In this document: piece after piece, positions 37,201 through 46,945 of the stretch
Layout: each line of letters starts with the position of its first letter
Position numbering within the stretch: position 1 is the stretch's first letter
Made by a program: the position numbers and the translations under genes
Assembly (NCBI GenBank): GCA_964625615.1
Contig: CAZVDU010000007.1
Span: forward strand, 1 to 52,100
Reading direction: 5' to 3'
Length of the DNA stretch: 52,100 bases
DNA from: M269 sp964625615
Lineage (GTDB): Bacteria; Pseudomonadota; Gammaproteobacteria; Enterobacterales; Alteromonadaceae
Notes under the pieces: generated by a model
The model's database searches: none
Told to the model about the DNA's origin: nothing
Seen by the model: only the letters and a program-made list of their open reading frames with translations

Positions 37201-38871
37201 TTATTTTCTGTCCAACATAGGAAGATCTAAACTGCTATTACGAGCACATTGCCGCGCTAATTCATACCCAGCATCAGCATGTCGCATAACGCCTGTCGCC
37301 GGATCGTTGTGCAATACTCTAGCAATCCTCTTATCGGATTCTTCCGAGCCATCGCAAAGAATGACGACACCAGAATGCTGACTAAACCCCATTCCGACGC
37401 CGCCGCCATGATGCAGGCTAACCCAAGTAGCTCCACCAGCAGTATTTAGTAACGCATTTAATAGAGGCCAGTCTGACACCGCATCTGAGCCATCTAACAT
37501 ACTTTCAGTCTCACGATTAGGCGAAGCGACAGAACCAGAGTCCAAGTGATCTCTACCTATTACAACAGGTGCTTTCAATTCACCACTTTTAACCATCTGG
37601 TTAAACGCCAAACCTAATTTCTGGCGCTCACCTAAACCAACCCAACAAATCCTGGCAGGAAGCCCTTGGAATTGTATACGCTCTTTAGCCATATCTAGCC
37701 ATTGATGTAAGTGTGGGTTATCTGGGATAAGCTCTTTAACCTTAGCATCTGTCTTATAGATATCTTCAGGATCACCCGACAACGCAACCCAGCGAAAAGG
37801 TCCAATCCCCTGACAAAAAAGAGGCCGTATATAAGCCGGCACAAAGCCAGGAAAATCAAAGGCATTCGTAACACCCTGATCATAAGCAACTTGACGAATG
37901 TTATTACCGTAATCTAGTGTCGCTGCCCCTCTATTTTGAAAACCAAGCATAGCGTTGACATGAACCGCCATTGACTCCTTAGCCGCTTTAATAACCTTGG
38001 TTTCGTTCTCGTTGCGCATCTCAGCCGCTTGTTCAAGCGTCCACCCTATTGGCAAATAGCCATTCAATGGATCATGTGCGCTAGTCTGGTCGGTCACAAC
38101 ATCAGGGATTACCCCCTTTTCAAGAAGTTGAGGAAATATATCTGCAGCATTAGCGACTAACCCAACAGAAACTGGAACGCCATTATTTATAGCGTCCGTT
38201 ATCAAGTTCATCGCTTCGCTAAGAGAGCCTGCTTTTTTATCGAGATACCCTGTGTTTATCCTAAAATCAACCCGACTTTCGTCAACCTCTATGGCAAGCA
38301 TAGAAAAGCCAGCCATAGTTGCTGCCAGTGGTTGTGCACCTCCCATACCACCCAATCCAGCGGTTAATATCCAGCGACCTTGAGCCTGTCCGTCAAAATG
38401 TATTTTTGACACACTAACAAAAGTTTCATAAGTCCCCTGCACTATCCCTTGAGAACCAATGTAGATCCAAGAACCCGCGGTCATTTGCCCGTACATCATC
38501 AACCCAGCTTTATCTAGCTGATGAAAATGTTCCCAATTGGCCCAATGAGGCACCAAATTCGAGTTCGCAATCAAGACTCGTGGCGCATTACTATGTGTAG
38601 GAAAAACGCCCACTGGCTTACCACTTTGTACTAATAAAGTTTCATCGTTTTCCAAACGAGTTAAGGTCTCTATTATCTTGTCATAGCAATCCCAATCTCT
38701 AGCTGCACGACCAATACCACCATAAACAACGAGCTCGCTAGGATGTTCAGCAACATCAGAATCCAAATTATTCATTAACATCCGTAGTGGAGCTTCAGTC
38801 TGCCAGCTCTTTGCTGTCAGCTTTGTCCCAGTCGGTGCTTTTATCTTTCTCGATTTGTCATGACGGTTCAT
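37201..38871 (-). CDS. hutU: Urocanate hydratase
   Basis: A 556-residue NAD-dependent enzyme that converts urocanate to 4-imidazolone-5-propionate. It shows the family's N-terminal LNNLDSDVAEHPSELVVYGG-like segment, the NAD-binding ILTAGLGGMGGAQPLA and VSLHHGGGVGMGFSQHSG near the end. The frame reaches back to a GTG at 38877, but that codon overlaps the strong TTAGGAGGTG ribosome-binding site, so the ATG at 38871 is the start. It lies between hutC and hutH. Confidence 0.97.
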   Translation of the reverse strand: MNRHDKSRKIKAPTGTKLTAKSWQTEAPLRMLMNNLDSDVAEHPSELVVYGGIGRAARDWDCYDKIIETLTRLENDETLLVQSGKPVGVFPTHSNAPRVLIANSNLVPHWANWEHFHQLDKAGLMMYGQMTAGSWIYIGSQGIVQGTYETFVSVSKIHFDGQAQGRWILTAGLGGMGGAQPLAATMAGFSMLAIEVDESRVDFRINTGYLDKKAGSLSEAMNLITDAINNGVPVSVGLVANAADIFPQLLEKGVIPDVVTDQTSAHDPLNGYLPIGWTLEQAAEMRNENETKVIKAAKESMAVHVNAMLGFQNRGAATLDYGNNIRQVAYDQGVTNAFDFPGFVPAYIRPLFCQGIGPFRWVALSGDPEDIYKTDAKVKELIPDNPHLHQWLDMAKERIQFQGLPARICWVGLGERQKLGLAFNQMVKSGELKAPVVIGRDHLDSGSVASPNRETESMLDGSDAVSDWPLLNALLNTAGGATWVSLHHGGGVGMGFSQHSGVVILCDGSEESDKRIARVLHNDPATGVMRHADAGYELARQCARNSSLDLPMLDRK

Positions 38872-38923
38872 ACACACCTCCTAAAATGTAAAAATTAACC
38901 CTTGATTCGATAAGTAAATCAAT

Positions 38924-39622
38924 TCAAAAGTCTAGATGCCCACCTATCCTGTAACGGTTACCAGGGTGATACAATTGCGCATAACTAATAATGCCTTTAC
39001 CCGAAAATGTTCTTCGAGAAACCTTGAGGCAAGGTTGCGATGGAGGGATCTCAAGAGTTTCTGCAGTAGATGTGTCCGGCGTAATAGCTTCTACCATGTG
39101 GTCTGCTTCAGTGAGCGGTGCGACAGAGCTCAAATAGCGACTGGTCGTTATTTCGAGGTAATTCTGATCAAGATAATCTGGTATCCATCGAGGATTCACC
39201 AAACGATCTTCAAGTTGTAATGGTATATCGTTTTCTAAGTGCACAATCCGTGTTCTAAAAACGTCTGTTTTTTCTGTCAATCCCAACCACGCTCTTTGTT
39301 GTTCATTTGCAGTGACAACGTCAGCCATCAAAACAGTCGCACCATATCGATGTCCACGGTTTATGATCTCATCATCAATGCTGTTGATGCTCAGCATAGA
39401 ACTCATGGGCCGATGATCAGACACGAATGTTCCAAGACCTTGTGTTCTCATCATAAAACCTTCATCGACTAAGTCGGTTAATGCTCGCCTTGCCGTCATG
39501 CGACTGACGTTAAATTGCTCAGCGAGCTGATTTTCCGACGGCGATCGATCTCCAGCTTTCATATACCCGGATTCAATCTGTTCAAGTAATGCCGATTTGA
39601 TCTGTATATATCTTGGAAGCAT
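38924..39622 (-). CDS. hutC: Histidine utilisation repressor
   Basis: A GntR-family repressor with an N-terminal winged helix (SENQLAEQFNVSRMTARRAL, GLGTFVSDHRP) and a C-terminal UTRA ligand-binding domain ending in YAQLYHPGNRYRIGGHLDF, the usual HutC tail. Urocanate is the inducer in known HutC proteins. I chose the ATG at 39622 (MLPRYIQIKSALLEQI), which has an AGTGAG site; the frame extends six codons to a TTG. It is the first gene of the minus-strand hut operon and divergent from hutI, so it should regulate both directions and itself. Confidence 0.94.
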   Translation of the reverse strand: MLPRYIQIKSALLEQIESGYMKAGDRSPSENQLAEQFNVSRMTARRALTDLVDEGFMMRTQGLGTFVSDHRPMSSMLSINSIDDEIINRGHRYGATVLMADVVTANEQQRAWLGLTEKTDVFRTRIVHLENDIPLQLEDRLVNPRWIPDYLDQNYLEITTSRYLSSVAPLTEADHMVEAITPDTSTAETLEIPPSQPCLKVSRRTFSGKGIISYAQLYHPGNRYRIGGHLDF

Positions 39623-39668
39623 TAAAAACTCACTGTTCAAATGTTGTGATCAATTTAACTTAACAAAC

Positions 39669-39680
39669 TTGTATATACAA
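39669..39680. promoter_or_regulatory. HutC operator between hutC and hutI
   Basis: TTGTATATACAA is a perfect 12-bp palindrome matching the core of the known HutC operator. A half-like copy CTATACAA follows at 39683-39690. It is placed to block both divergent hut promoters. Confidence 0.8.
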
Positions 39681-39715
39681 CACTATACAATTAGAATAAT
39701 CAAAACATTTAGTGA

Positions 39716-40939
39716 ATGGTATGTATGCTCGATTCTTGTGACTTTCTAATAGACAACATCAACATGGCAACCATGCAAGACGACAATGGTCCATTCATTT
39801 ACGGTGGTACCCTCGCTGTTACGAATGGAAAAATCACCTATATTGGTGACAAGAATGTTCGCCTTAGCACTAAGTTACGAATCAATGGTAATGGGAACTG
39901 GCTGCTACCAGGTTTTATTGATTGTCATACACATTTGGTGCATGCAGGAAATCGTTCAAACGAGTTTGACCTTCGCTTACAAGGCCTAAGCTACGCAGAT
40001 ATTGCTCAAAGAGGCGGTGGTATTAAGAGCACAGTATTAGCAACAAGGCAGGCGTCTGACGAAGAGCTATTACGCTCAGCGTTAAACAGAGCGAAGCGCT
40101 TGATTGAAGAAGGTGTCACCTGCATCGAAGTCAAATCTGGGTACGGATTAGATTTGGATACCGAATGCAAAATGTTGCGTGTCGCAAAATCTATCGAGAA
40201 CTATTTACCAGTTACTGTTGTGACCACCTACCTGGGCGCTCATTCAATACCATCAGAATATGCAGGTAGAGCTGACGACTACATCACGTTCGTTTGTGAG
40301 ACCATGATCCCGCACATAGCGTCAGAAAAGTTGGCCGATGCCGTTGACGTGTTCTGTGAATCCATAGGGTTTTCACCAGTGCAGTGCCAACGGATCTATG
40401 AGACAGCAAGAAAGTACAATCTAAATATTAAGGCACATGTTGAGCAGCTTTCAGACCTTAAAGGAGCTGTTTTAGCCTGCGAATACGGTGCTAACTCTGT
40501 CGATCACTTAGAATACGTGCAACCGTCAGATGTCCCCAAAATCGCAAAGTGTGGTGCTATAGCCGTTATTATCCCTGGCGCTTTTTACTACTTAAATGAA
40601 AAGCAGAAACCACCTATAGACGCCCTCCGTCAACATAAAGTACCGATAGCAGTTGCAACAGATATAAACCCTGGCACATCACCTATAGCATCGCTTTTAA
40701 CCAGTGCCAATATGGCCAGTGTCTTATTCGGATTAACACCTTATGAAGCGCTTCAAGGTATCACAAAACATGCAGCACAAGCCCTAAACCTTCCTAACAA
40801 AGGTCAGCTATCAGTTGGCGCTGATGCCGACTTCTCATTGTGGGATATAGATCACCCAGCAGATCTGATTTACTCAATCAATTACCACCGTCCAGTCGAT
40901 ACATGGGTAGCAGGCCAAAATGTCTTATCTCCCCTTTAA
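39716..40939 (+). CDS. hutI: Imidazolonepropionase
   Basis: A 407-residue amidohydrolase that opens 4-imidazolone-5-propionate to N-formimino-L-glutamate. It shows the metal site LPGFIDCHTHLVHAGNR, substrate segments RGGGIKSTVLATRQAS and KSGYGLDLDTE, histidine KAHVEQLSD, and ATDINPGTSP near the end. A second ATG at 39725 is possible, since an AGTGA sequence lies nine bases before it; the two starts differ by three residues. It is the first gene of the plus-strand hut unit and overlaps hutG by 20 bases. Confidence 0.96.
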   Translation: MVCMLDSCDFLIDNINMATMQDDNGPFIYGGTLAVTNGKITYIGDKNVRLSTKLRINGNGNWLLPGFIDCHTHLVHAGNRSNEFDLRLQGLSYADIAQRGGGIKSTVLATRQASDEELLRSALNRAKRLIEEGVTCIEVKSGYGLDLDTECKMLRVAKSIENYLPVTVVTTYLGAHSIPSEYAGRADDYITFVCETMIPHIASEKLADAVDVFCESIGFSPVQCQRIYETARKYNLNIKAHVEQLSDLKGAVLACEYGANSVDHLEYVQPSDVPKIAKCGAIAVIIPGAFYYLNEKQKPPIDALRQHKVPIAVATDINPGTSPIASLLTSANMASVLFGLTPYEALQGITKHAAQALNLPNKGQLSVGADADFSLWDIDHPADLIYSINYHRPVDTWVAGQNVLSPL

Positions 40940-41858
40940 CTGGACTGGACGGGTTGATCATGAAGATGGTGCAAAAGGCCTCAGGTGGCACCAACGCATA
41001 ACAAATTTGCCAACAACAAACTCGTTTGCTTTATGTGGTTTTTGTTGTGATATTGGAGTAAAAAACAACCAAGGAAGAGTCGGCGCTATAGATGGCCCTG
41101 ATGCTATTAGAAAAGTTATGGGAAACCTTGCTAGCCACACAGATAACTCATTTTTTGATGCCGGTAATATTGCAGCAAGCGGCACCTTGGAACTATCTCA
41201 AGCCGAATATAGTGAAAGAGTAGCAGTTTTACTTAACAACCACCCCTTCGTATTCGGTTTAGGTGGTGGGCACGAAATTGCCTGGGGGAGTTATCAAGGG
41301 TTAGCAAAGGCATCTACTAATAAAACCATCGGTATCATTAATGTCGATGCTCACTTTGATCTCAGAAAACCTAGTCCAGAAACAAGCTCGGGAACACCTT
41401 TTTGGCAAATATCTGAGCACTGCTCCACAACAAAAAAAGTATTCCATTATGCGTGTATTGGTGTATCCGAAGCATCAAATACATTAGCCTTATTCGACTA
41501 TGCTCACGAAAATAACGTGAGATACTTGCTAGATCATCAATCTACCTTTGATAACGCCGTTACCCTATTAACACCGTTGTTAGAGAACATTGATGAGCTT
41601 TACTTAACCATATGTCTAGATGCATTCCCAGGCTACATTGCTCCTGGCGTTAGTGCACCTAGTGCACTTGGTATTGAACCTAACGTAGTGATAAAGATTA
41701 TTCACTGGCTTGCAGAAAAGCAAAAGCCATTATCTTTCGACTGGCGTCTATCCGATATAGCAGAAATGAACCCTAAGTATGACATGAATGAGGTCACAGC
41801 AAAGCTAGCTGCGAGGCTTATTTTTGAGGCCGCTAACGCGAAAAGCCGCTACTTATAA
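40920..41858 (+). CDS. hutG: Formimidoylglutamase
   Basis: A 312-residue ureohydrolase (arginase fold) that converts N-formimino-L-glutamate to glutamate and formamide, ending the histidine pathway. Family marks are FNWTGRVDHEDGAKGLRWHQ, FGLGGGHEIAWGSYQG, the Mn-binding NVDAHFDLR and APGVSAPSALGIEP. In the second metal motif the sequence reads TICLDAF, with cysteine where arginase-type enzymes usually have the first Asp of D-x-D. Its 20-base overlap with hutI implies coupled translation. A hairpin terminator overlaps its end. Confidence 0.93.
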   Translation: MSYLPFNWTGRVDHEDGAKGLRWHQRITNLPTTNSFALCGFCCDIGVKNNQGRVGAIDGPDAIRKVMGNLASHTDNSFFDAGNIAASGTLELSQAEYSERVAVLLNNHPFVFGLGGGHEIAWGSYQGLAKASTNKTIGIINVDAHFDLRKPSPETSSGTPFWQISEHCSTTKKVFHYACIGVSEASNTLALFDYAHENNVRYLLDHQSTFDNAVTLLTPLLENIDELYLTICLDAFPGYIAPGVSAPSALGIEPNVVIKIIHWLAEKQKPLSFDWRLSDIAEMNPKYDMNEVTAKLAARLIFEAANAKSRYL

Positions 41859-41880
41859 TCAAATAAATAGCGGCTTTATT
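41842..41880 (+). terminator. Terminator at the end of hutG
   Basis: AAAGCCGCTA pairs with TAGCGGCTTT as a perfect 10-bp stem across a 16-base loop, followed by ATTTTC. It overlaps the last codons of hutG. The long loop makes it less typical than the other hairpins. Confidence 0.6.
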
Positions 41881-41906
41881 TTCAACGATAGAAGCTATTC
41901 TTTCAT

Positions 41907-42938
41907 TTAAAACAACCGATTAGCACGATTCCATAGTTTAACAACAGTGGACTCAAAACTCATTGATACTGCATCTGCCAACTTTTCTCCCAATTTCTTT
42001 GGTGTTGTATATTCCACATGGAAGATTTGCTTATGTTCATAGGCATTGAGTAAATAGTCATCTGACGTGGACAACTCATCTACCAACCCTAATTCTTTAG
42101 CTTTGATACCGTACCAATATTCACCAGTAGCCACCTTATCGATGTCTAGAGCAGGGCGATTAGCTTGAACATGTTCTTTAAACATAACATGCACTTCTTC
42201 CAACTCTTCTCTGAACTTCTCTCGACCCGCATCATTGTTTTCACCAAACATTGTTAACGTTCGCTTAAAGTCTCCCGCCGTATGTTGTTCAAATTCAATA
42301 TCGTTTTTCTTTAATAGCTTACTAAAGTTGGGCATTTGCGCGATTACCCCAATTGAGCCGACTATGGCGAAATTGGCACTGAGTATTTTATCCGCAACAC
42401 AAGCCATCATATAACCACCGCTCGCCGCGACTTTGTCAACTGATACCGTAAGTCCAATATTTTTATCTTTAATGCGTCGCAATTGAGAAGCAGCAAGCCC
42501 GTACCCGTGAACAACACCGCCACCGCTTTCCAGCCTCACAAGTACTTCGTCGTCTTGCTTAGCAACCATAAGGATCGCGGTAATTTCTTCTCTTAATGCA
42601 TCTGCTTCATGCGCATCTGTTGAGCCATCAAAATCTACGACATATAAATTAGGCTTAGTATCTTCTGAGTCATCATTTGATTTGGCTTTTTCTTTTTTCT
42701 TCTGCTCTTTTTTTTCTTCTTTGCGCATTTTCTTCAATGCGGCTTTATCCATGACCAATTCAAGCGCTTGTTTTTTCAACTCATCCAATTTTTCAGACAA
42801 CGATTTTATTTCTAAACGTCCATCTTCTTGCTTGTGTTTTGAGGCCATACCAATGATGCCGCCAACAACAATTAAAATGGCAGCAACTAGCGTGATTGCT
42901 TTTGCCAGAAACAGGCCATAGGTCATTAAATATTCCAA
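41907..42938 (-). CDS. sohB: S49-family inner-membrane peptidase SohB
   Basis: A 343-residue protein with an N-terminal membrane helix (about 7-28), a highly charged Lys/Glu-rich linker (KKMRKEEKKEQKKKEKAK) and a signal-peptide-peptidase-like S49 domain. The serine nucleophile is in VDKVAASGGYMMA, and the lysine is probably in GDFKRTLTMFGEN, as in SppA/SohB Ser-Lys dyads. The start is a TTG: the site GGAG lies seven bases upstream and the N-terminus MEYLMTYGLFLAK matches E. coli SohB in pattern. The next ATG (42926) would be too far from the site. It is oriented with the lipase gene upstream of it. Confidence 0.92.
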   Translation of the reverse strand: MEYLMTYGLFLAKAITLVAAILIVVGGIIGMASKHKQEDGRLEIKSLSEKLDELKKQALELVMDKAALKKMRKEEKKEQKKKEKAKSNDDSEDTKPNLYVVDFDGSTDAHEADALREEITAILMVAKQDDEVLVRLESGGGVVHGYGLAASQLRRIKDKNIGLTVSVDKVAASGGYMMACVADKILSANFAIVGSIGVIAQMPNFSKLLKKNDIEFEQHTAGDFKRTLTMFGENNDAGREKFREELEEVHVMFKEHVQANRPALDIDKVATGEYWYGIKAKELGLVDELSTSDDYLLNAYEHKQIFHVEYTTPKKLGEKLADAVSMSFESTVVKLWNRANRLF

Positions 42939-43014
42939 CTTACTTCTCCGATAGATTCACAGAGGCTTAAAAGCAGCCTGTATATGGGCAATATGGGGAC
43001 TAAAAAGCAAAAAA

Positions 43015-43039
43015 AAAGCCAAGCTTAAAACTTGGCTTT
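43015..43039 (-). terminator. Terminator after the lipase gene
   Basis: AAAGCCAAG and CTTGGCTTT form a 9-bp stem. Read on the minus strand it is followed by a long T-run, so it ends the lipase transcript before sohB, which must then have its own promoter. Confidence 0.85.
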
Positions 43040-43055
43040 AATCACAAAAGACTAA

Positions 43056-45650
43056 CTAGGGTGCAGGCGCAATAACATCCGTGTTACCAATCACGATAGT
43101 CGGTTGACCTTGAAGTGTCGTAACAAAGAAAGCAGCAGTTTGTGCTTGCAATTCAAACGTTACAGCTGCACTAGGCACGGGAACTAACACTGAGCTATGA
43201 CCGCCGGTAGTGTATCTTACTATACCACTACCCGGTGTTGTTGTGCCGACACCTGGCAAGCCAATAACACTAGCCAGTGCTTCAGTTCCACCTAATGGAA
43301 CAATAGTTGTGTTAGGTATAACTTGATCCGGTAATGCAGTACTACCATCGTCATTGAGACCACCACCGACAGCTTCCGCAACATGCACAGGTGTGTCAGC
43401 TAACAGCTCACCAAAATTATTGGGGTCACTTGAATCAATAATCGTTTGAGCTGCAAAGGCAAATGCTGCAAATGTAGCTTCGGCTGCCGCCGCTTGTTCT
43501 GGCGTGAAGCCTTGCGAAAATTGTTCAAATGCTGGTGAAACAGCAAGCCCGATAGGTATATTATTCTCAGCAGCAAACTGGCCTAAGAAAGCTTGAAATT
43601 CCGGTGAGGTTTGTGCAAATAACGAACCACGAACTAAGTTACCAAAAGATGCAGATTCCAATAGGAATGATGCAATACCACCACCAGGAACATGGAAAGA
43701 CGCCGCTTGAATTTCATAAAGTCCATCAAAAGCGGCTAATGCAGGATTTACATTAGACAAGCTTTGATTAGCCATGGCAACAGCACCTGTTCCGATGATA
43801 GAACCTAGTGATTGGCCTGCGAAAAATACATTAGAAGCATCGAGGTCTACTGAACCACCGGTCAAATCAACGACAGCGTTCAACCCTAAACGTAAACCTA
43901 AAAAGTCAGCAATACCTTGGCGAGTATTGTCACGCGCTGTTAACAAGCTCGCTAAGTTGAAGAAATCCGTTGTTGAGCCGCCAAAGCCACTTGACGCATT
44001 AACAATGGTTCCGTCAGCTAACGTAAATCCACGCGTACCATGTAGAGGCTGATCAATGGCTACAGTCGCAAAACCTGCTATTGATAACGCACCACTCATT
44101 GCAAGCATGCTTTCTTTCGTTGCTGTAATACCATGAGACAAGAGTACAACCGGCCAACCGCCTTCTGGGCGCGTTATCGGCTGAACTGCTGGGCTTAAAC
44201 TCGAAAGTAACCCAATAACAGCTTCGTTAGGCACTGTAATTTGTACATCAAGTGTCTCACTACCATCTAAGTTAGAGCCTTGCGGTCTTGGAATCGGGCT
44301 AAAACGAGTCAAATGGCGCAAGTCATTTATGCCAAGGTTTGTTAAGTCTAAATCAAGAAGCTGACCACCACTTGCTGCCTGACAAACATCATTAAGAGGA
44401 CCAACACTCAACGTGCCATTTTGGATAAGACCAGGGATATTTTCTGCACCGATAGTTTGCAAAGCTAAACCATTGGTACAAGCCGCACGCCAACTATCAG
44501 TTAACGGCTCAGATGCACTCAGATAGTATGGTAAGTCGATGCTACCAGTCCTCAAATCAGAGGCACAGAATGGACCAACCTGAGCAAACACTTGAGAGGC
44601 CGTTGCAAATAACGGAGATGCAGGGTTTGACAATGCTCCAAGAAGCCCAGAACAAGAGTTAAGGCCGACTTGCGCTAAAGCCGCTAACTGTTCCTGACCA
44701 AGCAACAATCCACCGAGTATGTCAAAAGGTGTTCCTGGTGTCTCGTTCGGTACAATAATAGGTGGTAAAAGCTGGGCTGCAGTTTGTGGATCTGCACCTT
44801 GACCAATGGCACCGGCGAAACCACCAATTTGCAGGCCTTTAACCGTATCGATGATATCGGTAGTCACTTGCGTAGTGAATGTGAAACTAAAGATGATAGA
44901 GTCAGGATCAACATTGGTATCGCGTGCGATAACGCCCTCATAGGAATTAATCAAGCCTTGAAGCGCTAACTGTGCTGCTGTTGACAACGGAAAGTCATCA
45001 ATGGACGCACTTAACGACTCATAAGCAGTTGATGAAGTCACAGGTTCGCCATCACTCGACAACAATGCATCTGTGACAACAACATAATAAGATTGAGCAC
45101 CATCAAATGGTCTAAGAGGTACGACAGTAATATTATCGCCGCTAGCTTGAGTAACAAAATCCACGCCAAATGTTAGCTCATCTCCTACTTGGCATCCGCT
45201 AATAGGCTCAGCAGCAATACAATCAGGATTGTTAAGATCACCACCAATAGATCCTTCAAAAATACGAACTGCTCCAGGAGCTGATAACGATACTGGATCT
45301 AGTGAGATACCTGCTGGGTGTTGAGTAGCAATAACAAAAGGGTGTTGTGTCGACCAGCCATCAAGCGCCCCTAGCGCTGCTGAAGGGTTGCCAAAATCAG
45401 GGGTGCCACCATTTGCTTCACCAGCAATTTCATCAGGTAACTCTAATGTACCGTCATCAGTTTGATCAACTAACGCAAAAAACAGATCAGAAGGCGTATT
45501 TAATGCGCCACCGGCAGGATCAAACACAATACGCGAAGCCGGTCTAACCGGTTCAAGATCCCTTTCTATATCTTCTAAGGATTCACCGCCTCCACAACCT
45601 ACTAATGTAAAAGAAGCAGATATAGCTGCGGCAAGTAAGATTTTTTTCAT
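43056..45650 (-). CDS. VolA/Pla-1/cef-type lipoprotein lipase
   Basis: The 864-residue protein starts MKKILLAAAISASFTLVGCGGG, a signal peptide with lipobox LVGC, so it should be a surface or outer-membrane lipoprotein. The alpha/beta-hydrolase part has WPVVLLSHGITATKESML (oxyanion region) and the nucleophile elbow FFAGQSLGSIIGTG (GxSxG). Residues VLVPVPSAAV and TGGHSS near the end may hold the catalytic histidine. The closest type I recognise is VolA, a lysophospholipase of Vibrio, and the Pla-1/cef extracellular lipases. It probably releases fatty acids from exogenous lipids. The frame extends 24 codons upstream; the ATG at 45650 has a GGGA site and gives the proper signal. A FadR-like box is upstream. 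Confidence 0.85.
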   Translation of the reverse strand: MKKILLAAAISASFTLVGCGGGESLEDIERDLEPVRPASRIVFDPAGGALNTPSDLFFALVDQTDDGTLELPDEIAGEANGGTPDFGNPSAALGALDGWSTQHPFVIATQHPAGISLDPVSLSAPGAVRIFEGSIGGDLNNPDCIAAEPISGCQVGDELTFGVDFVTQASGDNITVVPLRPFDGAQSYYVVVTDALLSSDGEPVTSSTAYESLSASIDDFPLSTAAQLALQGLINSYEGVIARDTNVDPDSIIFSFTFTTQVTTDIIDTVKGLQIGGFAGAIGQGADPQTAAQLLPPIIVPNETPGTPFDILGGLLLGQEQLAALAQVGLNSCSGLLGALSNPASPLFATASQVFAQVGPFCASDLRTGSIDLPYYLSASEPLTDSWRAACTNGLALQTIGAENIPGLIQNGTLSVGPLNDVCQAASGGQLLDLDLTNLGINDLRHLTRFSPIPRPQGSNLDGSETLDVQITVPNEAVIGLLSSLSPAVQPITRPEGGWPVVLLSHGITATKESMLAMSGALSIAGFATVAIDQPLHGTRGFTLADGTIVNASSGFGGSTTDFFNLASLLTARDNTRQGIADFLGLRLGLNAVVDLTGGSVDLDASNVFFAGQSLGSIIGTGAVAMANQSLSNVNPALAAFDGLYEIQAASFHVPGGGIASFLLESASFGNLVRGSLFAQTSPEFQAFLGQFAAENNIPIGLAVSPAFEQFSQGFTPEQAAAAEATFAAFAFAAQTIIDSSDPNNFGELLADTPVHVAEAVGGGLNDDGSTALPDQVIPNTTIVPLGGTEALASVIGLPGVGTTTPGSGIVRYTTGGHSSVLVPVPSAAVTFELQAQTAAFFVTTLQGQPTIVIGNTDVIAPAP

Positions 45651-46188
45651 GATGATTCCCAAAAACCTATTAATACGATGGAGTCGTCCAGCTGAACAGA
45701 TCATTAACCTCATTGACATCAATGAATTGTTAAACGTTTATACAACAAGTATGACCAGTTAAATATTTGTTAATGTTATTGGCTTTCCGGCCTTATTGCA
45801 AAGGTTTGTTTGGGGTTTGCTCTCATGTAACCTAAGATTTTTTTCGACCAAAGCTCACTTTCTAGCCGTTTACCACAATTGAATGAATTAAATAACCATA
45901 AAGCTTATGTGAATAGGGATTGCATTCTCTCGCTTATTTCACTCATCTAAGGTCTTTAAAAAGTAAAGTTATCAAGGATACATCCCCAAACACTCTTATC
46001 ACTAACCTAATCAATAAAAGCATGGCATAGGTTTTGTATTTCGCAACTCAGGCAGGGTAAATGAATGAACATGTCAAAAAACACTGCCACGCGTTCATAG
46101 ATAACATATCTAAAGTCGAATAACTGCGCGCTTAAAGCCATTCTAATGTTAAAATGGATTATCAATTGGAAACATTCATCTAGAAAAA
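45651..46188. other. 538-bp divergent intergenic region, lipase to yciK
   Basis: No convincing gene is present on either strand; the short frames lack ribosome-binding sites and protein-like composition. It holds the FadR-like box at 45744-45760 and, presumably, promoters for the lipase and yciK. I see no RNA gene. Confidence 0.6.
45744..45760 (-). promoter_or_regulatory. FadR-like operator upstream of the lipase gene
   Basis: Read on the minus strand the site is AACTGGTCATACTTGTT. It fits the gammaproteobacterial FadR consensus (AnCTGGTCnGACnnGTT) at all fixed positions but one, where T replaces G. It lies about 95-110 bp before the lipase ATG. FadR controls fatty-acid use, which suits a lipase. 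Confidence 0.55.
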
Positions 46189-46932
46189 ATGCAAACACCA
46201 GAAACTCAACAAAAAAACCTGTCCCAAAAAACTATTTTAGTTACCGGCGCTGGTGATGGTATAGGCAAACAGGCAGCCATCAGTTATGCAGCTCAAGGGG
46301 CAGAAGTTATATTGTTAGGTCGAACAGTGAAGAAACTGGAACACGTCTACGATCAAATACTGGAAGACGGAGGCCGAGAACCAGCGATTGTTCCTCTTGA
46401 TATGTCAGGCGCAACGGCTAATCACTATCGTGATTTAGCAATGACAATTGACAGTCAATTCAAAAAACTCGACGGTTTACTCCATAACGCGGGTGCGCTG
46501 GGTACATTGCAACCGTTAATCGATATTAGTGAAGAAGAGTTCGATCAAGTCATGACTGTCAATGTTAAAAGCCAATTCCTGATGACTAAAGCACTGTTAC
46601 CTATACTGAAAAAGGCGCCTAACGCTTCCGTTATATTTACATCATCATCTGTTGGTCAAAAAGGCCGCGCTTATTGGGGGACTTACTCAATTTCTAAATT
46701 TGCGACTGAAGGCATGATGCAGGTACTGGCTGATGAATATGAAAATACCAACCTAAGGTTTAACTGTATTAACCCTGGTGGCACAAAGACAGCAATGAGA
46801 GCTAAGGCGTATCCAGCTGAAAATACCGATAAACTTAAGACACCTCTCGATATTATTCCTTTATATATCCGATTGATGTCAAACGAAAGTATAGATATTA
46901 ACGGCCAAACACTAGTGGCTCAGCCTAAATAG
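46189..46932 (+). CDS. yciK: YciK-type short-chain dehydrogenase/reductase
   Basis: A 247-residue SDR with the cofactor motif TGAGDGIGKQAAISYA, the NAG motif in LLHNAGALG, the catalytic serine in SVIFTSSSVG and the YSISK motif (YxxxK) in WGTYSISKFA. The substrate is unknown. The assignment to YciK rests on overall pattern and on its closeness to sohB and topA, which also neighbour yciK in E. coli. The start has no strong ribosome-binding site. It converges on glnS. Confidence 0.82.
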   Translation: MQTPETQQKNLSQKTILVTGAGDGIGKQAAISYAAQGAEVILLGRTVKKLEHVYDQILEDGGREPAIVPLDMSGATANHYRDLAMTIDSQFKKLDGLLHNAGALGTLQPLIDISEEEFDQVMTVNVKSQFLMTKALLPILKKAPNASVIFTSSSVGQKGRAYWGTYSISKFATEGMMQVLADEYENTNLRFNCINPGGTKTAMRAKAYPAENTDKLKTPLDIIPLYIRLMSNESIDINGQTLVAQPK

Positions 46933-46945
46933 CGATATGTGTCTG

